In this document: positions 1-8,399 of the stretch, piece by piece
Layout: every line of letters begins with the position of its first letter
Position numbering within the stretch: position 1 is the stretch's first letter
Assembly: GCA_947038195.1 (NCBI GenBank)
Contig: CAMQVI010000002.1
Location: forward strand, 45,003 to 109,002
Source of the DNA: an uncultured Brevinema sp.
GTDB taxonomy: Bacteria; Spirochaetota; Brevinematia; Brevinematales; Brevinemataceae
Direction of reading: 5' to 3'
Length of the DNA stretch: 64,000 bases
Notes under the pieces: model-generated
Database searches by the model: none
Seen by the model: only the letters and a program-made list of their open reading frames with translations
Told to the model about the DNA's origin: nothing
Program-made: the position numbers and the translations under genes

Positions 1-928
1 TGCAAGAAAATCTCTCCTTAGCATTATTAACAATATTAGTTACAAAGTCGCTCATACTTATATTAGCTACTTTTAACATAGCAGGAATATCACTTGTGTG
101 TGTCATTCCAGGTGCTGTATTTATTTCTAAATATTTAGGGCCATTTTTAGTGAGAATAAGATCGATACGGACACAATCCCTTAATTGGAACTCTTCAAAT
201 ATCTTTAGCGCATCATTTGTTATTTGTTTTAATAGTTGATCGTCTATAGGGGCAGGGATAATAAACTCTGTCATTCCTGCTGTATATTTAGCTTCATAAT
301 CATAAAATTCTTTTTTGGATTTCAATTCTAAAATAGGGAGTACTTTTACTTGCTTTTGATATTCCACAATCCCCACTGTCATTTCTCTTCCCACCAGTAA
401 TTCCTCTACTAGGCAAGAGGGGTATTTTTCAAGATGATTTTCTAATAATTCTTTCGCTTCTTGTTTGCTATGAAGAATAAGCGTTCCCACACTAGATCCT
501 TCACTGCTGGGTTTAATAAATACAGGGTAGCCTATATCGTCTATCTTTTGAAGATTTTCTTTTAGATTGCTCCCTGTGACAAATCCTCTAGCACAAGGGA
601 TATCAATAGCTTGAAAAACTTTTTTAGTCATCCCTTTATCCATTGTTAAAGAGCTAGCCATAATATTAGACCCTGTGTAAGGAATATTATAGCTTTCTAA
701 AAGACCTTGTATACAGCCATCTTCTCCCTTTGTTCCATGGAGAATAGGATATACTATATCAAATTTTTTCAATTCTTGTACATTAAAACCAAAATCTATA
801 GGATCAAAAAGAGTAGTATCAAAACCCGCTTCTTTAAGAGCTTTATATAAATTCTGTCCAGAACGAGTTGAGATTTCTTTTTCAGCAGATACGCCCCCCG
901 CTAGAAGAGCAATTTTATACGACGGCAT
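1..928 (-). CDS. ddl: D-alanine--D-alanine ligase, 3' end beyond window
   Basis: Cytoplasmic ATP-dependent ligase that makes the D-Ala-D-Ala dipeptide of the peptidoglycan stem peptide. The frame is open from the ATG at 928 to the window edge, giving 309 residues; the family is usually 300-370 long, so only a short C-terminal piece is missing. Visible landmarks are the N-terminal loop AGGVSAEKEIS (about 10-20), the ATP-grasp stretch FIKPSSEGSSVG (137-148), the catalytic Arg-Ile-Asp near 254-256 and the metal-binding LEINTAPGMT (267-276). The last is followed by HTSDIP, where most members have HSxxP. A purine-rich AAGGGATG precedes the ATG. The terminator after glgA lies upstream, so this gene probably has its own promoter; TATAAT can be read on the minus strand at 954-959, but no good -35 was found. 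Confidence 0.93.
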   Translation of the reverse strand, partial: MPSYKIALLAGGVSAEKEISTRSGQNLYKALKEAGFDTTLFDPIDFGFNVQELKKFDIVYPILHGTKGEDGCIQGLLESYNIPYTGSNIMASSLTMDKGMTKKVFQAIDIPCARGFVTGSNLKENLQKIDDIGYPVFIKPSSEGSSVGTLILHSKQEAKELLENHLEKYPSCLVEELLVGREMTVGIVEYQKQVKVLPILELKSKKEFYDYEAKYTAGMTEFIIPAPIDDQLLKQITNDALKIFEEFQLRDCVRIDLILTKNGPKYLEINTAPGMTHTSDIPAMLKVANISMSDFVTNIVNNAKERFSC

Positions 929-1019
929 ACCACATCCCTTAAAATATATAGAATTATACCTATCCTATATTATGAGAGATTATTCTAGTTTCGTCAAAGT
1001 TTTGCCAAGAGTTTTTAAA

Positions 1020-1046
1020 GAAAAAGGTAGATCGTAAGATCTACCT
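1020..1046 (-). terminator. Rho-independent terminator after glgA
   Basis: Nine-base stem AGGTAGATC / GATCTACCT with a GTAA loop (1025-1046). On the minus strand it is followed by CTTTTTCTTT. It overlaps the last codons and stop of glgA and separates glgA from ddl. Confidence 0.8.
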
Positions 1047-2531
1047 AGAATAAGTGGCGCTTAGTGCTTCATCATACATATCAATATAGCCTTTAGCGGA
1101 GCGTTTCCAAGACCAATCTTCTTTCATCCCCGTCTTGACGATTTTATCCCAAGCAATTTTGTTTTCTCGCCACATAGTAGTGGCTTTAAGAATAGTTCCA
1201 TAGAGATCTGAAGGGTGGTAATTAGAGAATACAAATCCCGTTTTTCCATCACTAACAGAGTCAGCTAAGCCCCCTGTTCTATGAACAATAGGAACGGTTC
1301 CATATCTTAGACTGTACAATTGATTAAGACCAGAAGGTTCGTATTGAGAAGGCATAAGGAACATATCAGAAGCAGCTTCTATTTCATGAGACCTTTCTAT
1401 ACTAAATCCAATAGTGACATTCATAAGACTAGGATACTTTTCGGATAATTCTAAAAGACGATTCTCATACTCTTTTTTCCCTGTCCCTAAAATGGTAAAA
1501 GCTATTTTTTGTTTCAAAAGATCTTCTACACACTCTAAAAATATATCCAAACCTTTTTGATCATAGAGCCTTGTAATCATTCCAATAAGAGGAGTGTCTT
1601 TTGTTAGTTTAATTTTATTTTCTTTAGCGTAGAGGGCTTTGATTTTTTCTTTATTAGCTAAAGTTTCTAGGGTATAATTTAATTGATACTTTTCTTTAAG
1701 CACAGTATCAATACTAGGATCCCATTCTGTATAATCTACCCCATTCATAATACCACGAAAAATCGCCAATTCTTCTTGTTTTTGAATAATACCTTCGAGT
1801 CCAGAGCCCAAGCTTTCTGTTTTAATTTCCTCAGCATAGGTTTTACTAACCGTATTAACAGCCTTAGAAAACACAATTCCACCTTTCATAAAATTAATAT
1901 GCCTATAATACTCTAAGCCGTCCACGTGGAAATATTTCCAATCAACGCCTAATAGAGAATATTGATCAACAGGAAAAACTCCTTGATAAGCAAGGTTGTG
2001 AATAGTAAACACCGTTCTCGTGTTAAAAAAAGCTGAAGAGTATTCAGGAAGTGCTTCTTTGAAAAGAGGAATAAGCCCCATATGCCAGTCATGGCAATGA
2101 ATAATATCAGGTATCCAAGAAATAATTTTACATGTTTCCAGCACGGCTCTATCAAAAATAACAAAACGGAGGAGGTTATCTGGATGATCTTTCCCCGTTT
2201 CTGAGTCTGTATAAGGGTGTTCTCTATCAAAAAATTCAGGAATATCGATAAACATAAAGAAGTTTTCTTGATACAGTACTTCTTCAATTGTAAAAGCGTA
2301 GATTCTATCATGTAACTCTATACTTGCATGATAGGTATTTTCTACCTTGATATTATGTTTTTTCATGTATTCGGTAACTGATCTATATTTAGGTATAATA
2401 ATACGGACATCTTCTTTTTTTTGTATAAGGGCCTTACTAAGAGCACTAACCATATCAGCCAATCCTCCTACTTTAGCGAAAGGAACAGCTTCTCCACTAG
2501 CAAACAAAACTTTTCTTTTAAGGTTTTTCAT
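1041..2531 (-). CDS. glgA: Glycogen synthase (ADP-glucose type, GT5)
   Basis: Transfers glucose from ADP-glucose to the growing alpha-1,4-glucan in the cytoplasm. The 496-residue length is typical of bacterial GlgA. The N-terminal substrate loop is present as FAKVGGLADMVSAL (about 18-31). The C-terminal Rossmann half carries IGMITRLYDQKGLDI and the retaining-GT signature EPSGLNQLYSLRYG, followed by the RTGGLADSV turn. The start follows AAGGAG at good spacing. An AT-only hairpin (2549-2575) lies in the 5' leader between ispD and this gene; its role is unknown. No other glycogen gene (glgB, glgC, glgP) is beside it. The only other glucan-related gene in the window is the degenerate GH13-like protein at 19637-21064. 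Confidence 0.95.
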   Translation of the reverse strand: MKNLKRKVLFASGEAVPFAKVGGLADMVSALSKALIQKKEDVRIIIPKYRSVTEYMKKHNIKVENTYHASIELHDRIYAFTIEEVLYQENFFMFIDIPEFFDREHPYTDSETGKDHPDNLLRFVIFDRAVLETCKIISWIPDIIHCHDWHMGLIPLFKEALPEYSSAFFNTRTVFTIHNLAYQGVFPVDQYSLLGVDWKYFHVDGLEYYRHINFMKGGIVFSKAVNTVSKTYAEEIKTESLGSGLEGIIQKQEELAIFRGIMNGVDYTEWDPSIDTVLKEKYQLNYTLETLANKEKIKALYAKENKIKLTKDTPLIGMITRLYDQKGLDIFLECVEDLLKQKIAFTILGTGKKEYENRLLELSEKYPSLMNVTIGFSIERSHEIEAASDMFLMPSQYEPSGLNQLYSLRYGTVPIVHRTGGLADSVSDGKTGFVFSNYHPSDLYGTILKATTMWRENKIAWDKIVKTGMKEDWSWKRSAKGYIDMYDEALSATYSR

Positions 2532-2615
2532 AAAAACTCCTTACTTATAGATATATTTTTAATATAAATATATCTATATATTATATTTTAGCATAAATAT
2601 AAATAATTACAAGAA

Positions 2616-3290
2616 TTATTTGTTATTTAGGATAAAATAAATAAATTCCAAATCTTCATGAAAGGTTAATTTTATATTATTTTTCTCACCGGGGTAAGTG
2701 TAGACTTTTTGGAAAGAATGAGCATAAACCCCAGAACAATCACTATAGTCTTCTAAAGAGTCTTCGAGATTAAGATGAGCTACCAACAGTTGTTGAAAAT
2801 CGAAAGTTTGAGGGGTTTGAGAAATGACGAATTTCTCTCTTTTTTGTCTTGTGGATAAAGATTTGTCGTCATTCAATAACCACAAAGAGTCAGAAAAAGC
2901 AACAATAGGGGTAGCCGATTTTTTTTCTTGAGCTAATTCAATAGAATCGAGTATCATTTTTTCACTAACTAATAACCGAGCCCCATCATGCACAAGAACA
3001 ATGTTAGGGTTAACATCTTTTAACAAGTTGAGTCCATTGAGAACACTGTGTTGACGAGACTTCCCTCCTACACATACTGTAATATTTTTTATAGAAATAT
3101 AGTGCTTTTTCATTAATGTAAAATAATCTTCAGGAACAACTACTACTATTTTTTGACAGAATTTTTGCATTTTTTGGACACTATAATCGAGTACCATTTT
3201 ATTATTAATAAGAGTGAATTGTTTTAGGGTATCGCTTGGGTAGCGACTGCTAGAGCCACCAGCTACGATTATACTTGCTATTTTCATCAT
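2616..3290 (-). CDS. ispD: 2-C-methyl-D-erythritol 4-phosphate cytidylyltransferase
   Basis: Third step of the MEP isoprenoid pathway: couples MEP to CTP to give CDP-ME. 224 residues, normal for IspD. The nucleotide-binding start is IIVAGGSSSRYPSDTLKQF (about 7-25), a slightly expanded form of the usual AAGxGxRMG...PKQ. The family signature VLVHDGARLLVS is near residue 98. Two ATGs are adjacent (3290 and 3287) and neither has a strong Shine-Dalgarno. It lies between the hairpin after secG and glgA, all on the minus strand. dxs (30349-32187) and ispE (14858-15715) of the same pathway are elsewhere in the window, so the route is present although the genes are unlinked. Confidence 0.93.
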   Translation of the reverse strand: MMKIASIIVAGGSSSRYPSDTLKQFTLINNKMVLDYSVQKMQKFCQKIVVVVPEDYFTLMKKHYISIKNITVCVGGKSRQHSVLNGLNLLKDVNPNIVLVHDGARLLVSEKMILDSIELAQEKKSATPIVAFSDSLWLLNDDKSLSTRQKREKFVISQTPQTFDFQQLLVAHLNLEDSLEDYSDCSGVYAHSFQKVYTYPGEKNNIKLTFHEDLEFIYFILNNK

Positions 3291-3300
3291 ATATTATCAA

Positions 3301-3336
3301 AAAATAAAAGGCATTATTAATACCTTTTATTTTTAT
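3301..3336 (-). terminator. Terminator-like hairpin after secG
   Basis: Inverted repeat AAATAAAAGG / CCTTTTATTT around an AT loop, with a U-rich 3' flank on the minus strand. AT-rich and therefore of moderate strength. It may only partly separate secG from ispD. Confidence 0.55.
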
Positions 3337-3340
3337 TTAA

Positions 3341-3661
3341 TTATTCGCTAATAGGAAGAGGAACGATATCTTCAGTAGTTTCTTCTACTGGGATAGTTTG
3401 TTCTATGGTATCACCTGTTGGAGCAGCGCTTACTTCTGTTGCTCTAATAAAATGAATAGATAACAATAAAGCACTAACGATAAAAATAGTGACACAGTAG
3501 GTAGTGAATTTTACAAGAACTTCGTTAGAGCGAGCGCCAAAAGCACCGGCTGTGATATTAGAAGAAAACATTCCATTATCGGCTCCATTAGATTGTAGTA
3601 AGATAGCGGGAATGAGCAATACAATAGAAATTATGAAAAGAGTAAGAAGAAAAATAATCAT
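3341..3661 (-). CDS. secG: Protein-export membrane protein SecG
   Basis: Small subunit of the SecYEG translocon in the inner membrane. 106 residues with two hydrophobic helices (about 2-22 and 52-70). They are joined by the conserved small, Gly-rich cytoplasmic loop ending AGAFGARSNEVLVKFT, which matches the SecG pattern. The C-terminal 30 residues are acidic and Thr/Pro-rich, a variable tail. A good promoter lies just upstream (3702-3730), inside the end of the preceding gene, so secG starts its own transcript. Confidence 0.88.
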   Translation of the reverse strand: MIIFLLTLFIISIVLLIPAILLQSNGADNGMFSSNITAGAFGARSNEVLVKFTTYCVTIFIVSALLLSIHFIRATEVSAAPTGDTIEQTIPVEETTEDIVPLPISE

Positions 3662-3701
3662 TTAAGATCTCCAAATGTGTTATACACTATATATTTCCTT
3701 T

Positions 3702-3730
3702 ATTATACTGTATCTTGTTAAAAAAATCAA
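3702..3730 (-). promoter_or_regulatory. Sigma-70 type promoter of secG
   Basis: Minus strand TTGATT, 17-base spacer, TATAAT, about 40 bases before the secG start. The -35 box overlaps the stop codon of the PP-loop gene. Confidence 0.7.
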
Positions 3731-4791
3731 GGGCTTTGTTCTTGATCAAGATTTCTTAAAGGGCAAAAAATAGTATTTATATGGATTATATAAGGTTCAA
3801 AAGATTCTTTGTCCATAGGGGCAATCATTTTTTCACCTAGAGGTAAGCCCTCATGGTCATACATCTGTATAGCCGTTTCCTGTGCTGTAGGATTTATATA
3901 GTGGCTAAAAATTTCTATAGCAAATTGTTCATGCTTTTTTTCTATATCCTTTCCATACAAAAATCCAAATAAAAATCGTGGTTTTTGCACCTTAAACGAC
4001 AGTCCTTTAAGAGATAATTTATCATAAAATTTATTAAGGTAGGTACTTTCAAAAGGAGTCCGTCCCAATACAAAACGCACAGTGTCGGATAATCGAAAAT
4101 GAAGCCCTATTCTGTGAATATGAGCAGCATTAAGCACTTGGTCTTTTTCAAAAACCTCAAAAGCCTTTTTCCCCATGTTAATTTCATAATCGTCTATGTT
4201 ATTTTTACTTTCTGGATATTCTTTTAGATTGAGCTCTTTAGCGAGGACTTCTCTTTCTTTGGTGAATCCTTTAAAATCGTACATGATTTTTTTTAGCTGA
4301 GGGTATCTTTCTAGATCAATCCCAAAAGGAAGACTTTGAGCGGAGAGAGGTCTAAATACAATTCCTTCTACTCCAGCTTCTCTATCGCTTAATAAGAGAT
4401 TGTCTTTCCCTTGGATAAGAGGCCTTTGATCTATCACATCCCCTGTAACGATAAAATCAGCACCTAGCTCCAGCATATATTCATGAGCTTTAGTTAGAAG
4501 AAATATTTTTTGATCAAGACAAATATTTTTCAAAACCACATGATGATGAGCGCTAATGATATTATTATAAAATTCTGTAGCTACTTCTATTTTATCTATT
4601 TCTATACTATTTTTCACTAAATAATCCAGTCCAAAATATTTAGAAATACGAAGACCTGCTACAATAGGTTTATTGTGGGTAAGCCCCATGTCAAAATGTA
4701 CTACTTTATAGGGAATTTGAGTTTTTTCCATTAATTTAATTACTAGAAGAGAATCTAAACCCCCAGAGCTGAGGACAATGGCACTAAACAT
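3727..4791 (-). CDS. PP-loop ATP-pyrophosphatase, tRNA-thiolase-like (MnmA/ThiI type)
   Basis: Probable adenylating enzyme of tRNA thiolation or a related modification. The N-terminal PP-loop motif is VLSSGGLDSLLVIKLM (SGGxDS about residues 9-14), followed by VVHFDMGL and later VTGDVIDQRP, as in MnmA/ThiI relatives. The C-terminal half contains LHFRLSDTVRFVLGRTPFES, which resembles the NFACT-R/DUF814 domain found fused to such PP-loop proteins. Start chosen at ATG 4791 (354 residues): GGAG lies 9 bases upstream and the ATG overlaps the ybbR stop codon (ATGTTTAG). An upstream GTG at 4806 would add only METLK. The exact base modified cannot be told from sequence. Last gene of the cdaA operon. 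Confidence 0.72.
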   Translation of the reverse strand: MFSAIVLSSGGLDSLLVIKLMEKTQIPYKVVHFDMGLTHNKPIVAGLRISKYFGLDYLVKNSIEIDKIEVATEFYNNIISAHHHVVLKNICLDQKIFLLTKAHEYMLELGADFIVTGDVIDQRPLIQGKDNLLLSDREAGVEGIVFRPLSAQSLPFGIDLERYPQLKKIMYDFKGFTKEREVLAKELNLKEYPESKNNIDDYEINMGKKAFEVFEKDQVLNAAHIHRIGLHFRLSDTVRFVLGRTPFESTYLNKFYDKLSLKGLSFKVQKPRFLFGFLYGKDIEKKHEQFAIEIFSHYINPTAQETAIQMYDHEGLPLGEKMIAPMDKESFEPYIIHINTIFCPLRNLDQEQSP

Positions 4792-5788
4792 CTTTAGGGT
4801 CTCCACTATTAGTAGCCACAGAGGTTTCTAATATTTCTCCCATATTTTCAGAGGGAGGGGTGGTTTCTCTCTCTATCGTAGTATCTATATTTTCTAAAAT
4901 ATTTATGGAGACATTAGAAGGGAGATTTAATATAGATACATTGCTAGGAGTTTTTAGAGTAGCAGGAGCAAGATATAACTGAGGACTGGTTACAAGGCTA
5001 AGATCTAAAATGACCTCACTTTGAATGATATCTCTCTCTATATTGGCATTGGGACTCACTAATTGTAGAGGGATGGTAGGGATACTCTCGATTTGAAAAC
5101 GAGGATCTAAGCCTAAGATAGTTATAGGTAATAACACATCATTAGTTTTTAACACTGTTTTATAGTCTAATCTTATGGCTACCATCGTACTACCATCTAC
5201 TGTAATCCCTCTAGGGATAGAAAGTTGAACATTCGTTTTTAAAATATTATTAAGAGGAATAGGGGGGTTGATTTCTAGGGTATTAATAGCCCTAAGAGCC
5301 TCTAGTATTTTAGAGGAGCCGAATACAGTAACCTCTCTGGGGCTATAGGTGGTGTTAGTTAAAGTGTTATTAGCTACTACTTGCACATAAATAGGTACCT
5401 TTTTAGAGACTATCTCATAGGCACTAATGTTAAGGTAGCTAGGGGAGACAGAGGCTCTAATATCTTGAGGGAGGTTGCTAAGGGTGATAGGATATCTTTC
5501 ACTCCCTAAGGATATGTTGGAAAGGTCTATAACAGCTTGCAATTTTTCTATACGACGAGATACATCTTCTCTTGCCATAATTTCTACTTTAACAGCAATA
5601 TCCTTTCGATATTCCAACACCTTATCCGTGGGTTCGTTAATGAGAGTAATGGGCAGACTTATATAGGTTCTTTCAATAGAATAGATATTCACATAATACC
5701 ATAAAACACAGGCTATCATAAAAGAAAATATTTTTCCCCAAGGATCTGAAAAAAGAAAGGTAGAAAATTTATTAAGCGAGGACTTCAT
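4784..5788 (-). CDS. ybbR: YbbR-domain protein, CdaA regulator (CdaR-like)
   Basis: Membrane-anchored extracytoplasmic protein that in other bacteria binds and modulates the diadenylate cyclase CdaA. 334 residues. One N-terminal transmembrane helix (about 17-36, WGKIFSFMIACVLWYYVNIY) is followed by beta-rich repeats with the YbbR signatures. Examples are ISLPITL near 42, VQVVANNTL near 135 and TNDVLLPITILGL near 214, so roughly three YbbR units. The C-terminal tail is Thr/Glu-rich. It overlaps the 3' end of cdaA by 17 bases and has GAGGAGG before its ATG, so translation is coupled to cdaA. It also overlaps the start of the PP-loop gene. Confidence 0.87.
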   Translation of the reverse strand: MKSSLNKFSTFLFSDPWGKIFSFMIACVLWYYVNIYSIERTYISLPITLINEPTDKVLEYRKDIAVKVEIMAREDVSRRIEKLQAVIDLSNISLGSERYPITLSNLPQDIRASVSPSYLNISAYEIVSKKVPIYVQVVANNTLTNTTYSPREVTVFGSSKILEALRAINTLEINPPIPLNNILKTNVQLSIPRGITVDGSTMVAIRLDYKTVLKTNDVLLPITILGLDPRFQIESIPTIPLQLVSPNANIERDIIQSEVILDLSLVTSPQLYLAPATLKTPSNVSILNLPSNVSINILENIDTTIERETTPPSENMGEILETSVATNSGDPKDV

Positions 5789-6488
5789 TGACCACCTCCT
5801 CTACTAGCATATCAGGAATAGGCGTGAGAATACCTTTTTGAGCATAAGAAATAGCCCCCGTTTCCTCGGAAACCATAAAAGAGATACAATCCCTTTCTGT
5901 GGATATAAAGATTCCTGCACTATGTCTTGTTCCTGTAAAACCATGAGTAATAGTTGTGGGAATAAAAACACGAGCTGCTACAATATGTTCATCTCTAATT
6001 ATTACTGCACCATCGTGGAGGGGAGTATTTGGACTAAATATGGTATGAATCAGCTCAGCACTAAAACGAGCGTTTAGGGACACCCCAGAATTAATAATAT
6101 CATTCAATCTCATTTGTCCTTCAATAACAATCAAAGCCCCTATACCACTGTTAGAGAGTGTTTTAAGTACATGAGCTAGCTCTAAAGAAAACTTGTCGGA
6201 ATTATGTAAACTTTGGTGGGTACGTCCCATATTAGAAAAGAAATGTCGTATTTCCTGATGGAAGAGGATTGCTATAATTACAGGAAAGTCAGAGAAGAAT
6301 CTTGATAAAATCCAGCTAAGGGTTTGTAGTCTTAGTTGGATAGAGACAATAAAAATTAGGACTACTAAAACAAGTCCTTTCATAATAGTTGCAGAATAAG
6401 AGCCTTTGAAGAAGTAATAAAGAAAATAAAGAGACACACTGGTAAGTAAAACATCTATAATACTTATGTATATAGGTATTTCTATCAT
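5772..6488 (-). CDS. cdaA: Diadenylate cyclase CdaA (c-di-AMP synthase)
   Basis: Makes the second messenger c-di-AMP from two ATP; linked in other bacteria to potassium, osmotic and cell-wall homeostasis. 238 residues, with a hydrophobic N-terminus of about three helices (10-90) followed by the DAC domain. The catalytic motifs are visible: LHDGAVIIRDEHIVAA near residue 157 (DGA) and GTRHSAGIFISTERD near 185 (canonical RHRAA replaced by RHSAG). SEETGAISYA follows. Second position of the RHR motif is Ser rather than Arg, so activity deserves a check, though the rest of the domain is standard. It sits 10 bases after the NeuB-family gene and overlaps ybbR, a conserved cdaA-cdaR pair. Confidence 0.92.
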   Translation of the reverse strand: MIEIPIYISIIDVLLTSVSLYFLYYFFKGSYSATIMKGLVLVVLIFIVSIQLRLQTLSWILSRFFSDFPVIIAILFHQEIRHFFSNMGRTHQSLHNSDKFSLELAHVLKTLSNSGIGALIVIEGQMRLNDIINSGVSLNARFSAELIHTIFSPNTPLHDGAVIIRDEHIVAARVFIPTTITHGFTGTRHSAGIFISTERDCISFMVSEETGAISYAQKGILTPIPDMLVEEVVNEVLA

Positions 6489-6498
6489 ATCATCTTTC

Positions 6499-7512
6499 CT
6501 AGTTATTTGAATATTTGAAAATATCTTTCAATCTTGCCCCTTCAGGAATATCATAAGAATGGCTTTGCCCTAGTAATTGATGGTATTCTTTAGCACTGAT
6601 CCCTTCTCCAGGACGTTGGAAAATGATCATTTCTTCTTTAATGGGTGTATGGGCGGGTATAAGACAAGAAGCATAGGCATCTCGTCCTGCTAAAGACCGT
6701 ATTTTTTGTTCTATTTGAGTACTTAGTCTTCGTCCTGAGCCTAAAGCTTTTTCTATCATTCGTGACGATTCTACCATAAGAGTAAATTGTTCTGGGGAAA
6801 GAGAAAGAGGGTGATCATAATCCTCTCTTTTGGGTTCTAAGGTAAAATGTCTCTCAATAATTTTAGCACCATGAGCCACAGCTGCCAAAGATAAGGCTAT
6901 CCCTTGGGAGTGATCAGAAAATCCTATAGCCTTATTAGGGGCATAGTTTTGAAGAACATTTAAGTAACGGATATCAAATCCTTCAGGAGGGGCAGGGTAT
7001 TCAGAAACACAATAAAGCATTGCCGATAAAGAGTTTTTAATTTTTAGGGCTAGTTTTTCAATCTCTTGTTCTTCCAAAGAGCCTGTAGAAATAATAAAAG
7101 GACATTCTTTTTCTAAAAGATAATCAATCCAAGGTTCTGTTAAAGCGTCTCCACTTGCTATTTTAATAGGAAACACCTTTTTTGCTACGAGCTTATGTAA
7201 GGTGATTGTATCAAAAGGAGCAGCAAATGCCAATATCCCTTTAGATTCAGCATAATCTTTTAAAATAAAAAAATCATCAAAGGAAATATGAAAAGATTGA
7301 AACAGTTGATGAGCTTCTGGAGCTATTAGTTTATTATAAAAACGATCTACTTCATAGAGTTGGAATTTTACAGCGTCAGCTTTAGCTTCTATAGCTGCAT
7401 CAATCATTTTTTTAGCGATAGTTATATTACCATCATGATTGATACCTAATTCAGCAACAAAAAAAACAGAAGAATGAGAGGGTTTTTTTAATAAAGATAG
7501 AAAATCAAACAT
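6499..7512 (-). CDS. NeuB/PseI-family nonulosonic acid synthase
   Basis: Condenses a hexosamine derivative with phosphoenolpyruvate to give a sialic- or pseudaminic-type nine-carbon sugar acid. 337 residues. The TIM-barrel half begins FFVAELGINHDGNITIAKKM (about 17-36) with ADAVKFQLYE near 46, PIKIASGD near 121 and STGSLEE near 143. The C-terminal antifreeze-like SAF domain runs from about 275 (GRDAYASCLIPAHTPI to the end). These match the NeuB/PseI/LegI family; the substrate cannot be assigned. Products of this family often glycosylate flagellin or surface glycans. No other nonulosonate genes (neuA, neuC, pseB) are adjacent. It is 4 bases after the unknown gene at 7517 and 10 bases before cdaA. 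Confidence 0.85.
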   Translation of the reverse strand: MFDFLSLLKKPSHSSVFFVAELGINHDGNITIAKKMIDAAIEAKADAVKFQLYEVDRFYNKLIAPEAHQLFQSFHISFDDFFILKDYAESKGILAFAAPFDTITLHKLVAKKVFPIKIASGDALTEPWIDYLLEKECPFIISTGSLEEQEIEKLALKIKNSLSAMLYCVSEYPAPPEGFDIRYLNVLQNYAPNKAIGFSDHSQGIALSLAAVAHGAKIIERHFTLEPKREDYDHPLSLSPEQFTLMVESSRMIEKALGSGRRLSTQIEQKIRSLAGRDAYASCLIPAHTPIKEEMIIFQRPGEGISAKEYHQLLGQSHSYDIPEGARLKDIFKYSNN

Positions 7513-7516
7513 ATGC

Positions 7517-8089
7517 TTAACTTAGCAGTCTGGCAGAAATAGCAGAAGGGGTATTATAAACATCTGGGTTTACATTAGAGGCGATATCACTAGCATCTTT
7601 TCTTGAAACAGTTCTATGAGCAAGAGCATCTTTATTTTGTTCTGTAATAAGGTAGCGAGCGACCTGTTGTTTTTGTGTTTTCAAATTCTGAGTAACTTCT
7701 TGTTTAGCAGTATCTACTTCCGCTGCTATTTTTTTAGGATCATTTATATGTTGAAAAATCTTTTCTGCTAGTTGGGGTCCCGTTTTTTCTAATTCTTGAA
7801 CAAGTTTTTTGATATTTTCGAGTTGAACAGAGGGTTTTTTTTGGAATAATTCGATGGCTTCTGTTAAGAGAGTAAGAGACCCAAACATTTGTTGGGAATT
7901 AGCGATGTCTTGTTGTAATTCATTAATACGAGAAACATTTTGAGTATTATGTTTTATTATTTGGATAGAATCTTTGGAGGGGTTGTCTACGAGAGATGTT
8001 TGTGTATTAGTAGAAGATTTTTTGTTATTTCTCCCATTAATGTTAGTTGGTACTTGTTGTACAAGAGATTGTTGGTTGATGATTTTCAT
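7517..8089 (-). CDS. Uncharacterised Gln/Lys-rich soluble protein
   Basis: Not recognised. 190 residues, no signal peptide or membrane helix. The N-terminus is low-complexity (Asn/Ser/Thr-rich, about 1-45) and reads DSIQIIKHNTQ, reminiscent of the disordered heads of small flagellar proteins. Residues 50-155 are predicted helical with a heptad-like pattern. The C-terminus SDIASNVNPDVYNTPSAIS is again extended. AGGAG precedes the ATG at good spacing. First gene of the transcript that continues into the NeuB-family gene (4-base gap), cdaA and ybbR. A link to flagellin or its glycosylation is possible but is inference only. Confidence 0.75.
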   Translation of the reverse strand: MKIINQQSLVQQVPTNINGRNNKKSSTNTQTSLVDNPSKDSIQIIKHNTQNVSRINELQQDIANSQQMFGSLTLLTEAIELFQKKPSVQLENIKKLVQELEKTGPQLAEKIFQHINDPKKIAAEVDTAKQEVTQNLKTQKQQVARYLITEQNKDALAHRTVSRKDASDIASNVNPDVYNTPSAISARLLS

Positions 8090-8273
8090 AGTACTCTCCT
8101 AATTGTGCGAAAACATACTATATTAACTATAACATGTTTTTCCAATTTACACAAAAAATTAAAAAGCTTTTAATTTTCACACCCCATATAATATATATAT
8201 ATTATATTATATTATAGGAAATTTAGCAACAAGACTTTAATAAAACCAAATATGTTTATAAAAATAAATAAAA

Positions 8274-8399
8274 AATGATTAAATATATCAAAAAGAGTCA
8301 TTTATAATGATTAAATGTGTTAAAAGAGTCATTATGATGATTAAATATATCAATAAAAATGAATGAAAATCAATAAAAACTACAAAAAGTCATTTATAG
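8274..8399. repeat. Imperfect direct repeats of about 31 bp
   Basis: Three head-to-tail units share ATGATTAAATATATCAAAA plus AGAGTCATT: 8274-8305, 8306-8335 and 8336 to about 8366 (degenerate at its 3' end). A fourth partial copy, AAAAAGTCATTTATAG, runs up to the ftsW stop codon. They occupy the gap 8090-8393, which has no gene. The unit length and lack of regular spacers do not fit a CRISPR array. Confidence 0.7.

Noticed and set aside
2549-2575. AT-only hairpin in the glgA leader as a riboswitch
   Set aside because: Too short and AT-only, with no conserved aptamer feature.
8274-8399. CRISPR-like repeats
   Set aside because: Units are imperfect, contiguous and without unique spacers, and no cas gene is near.
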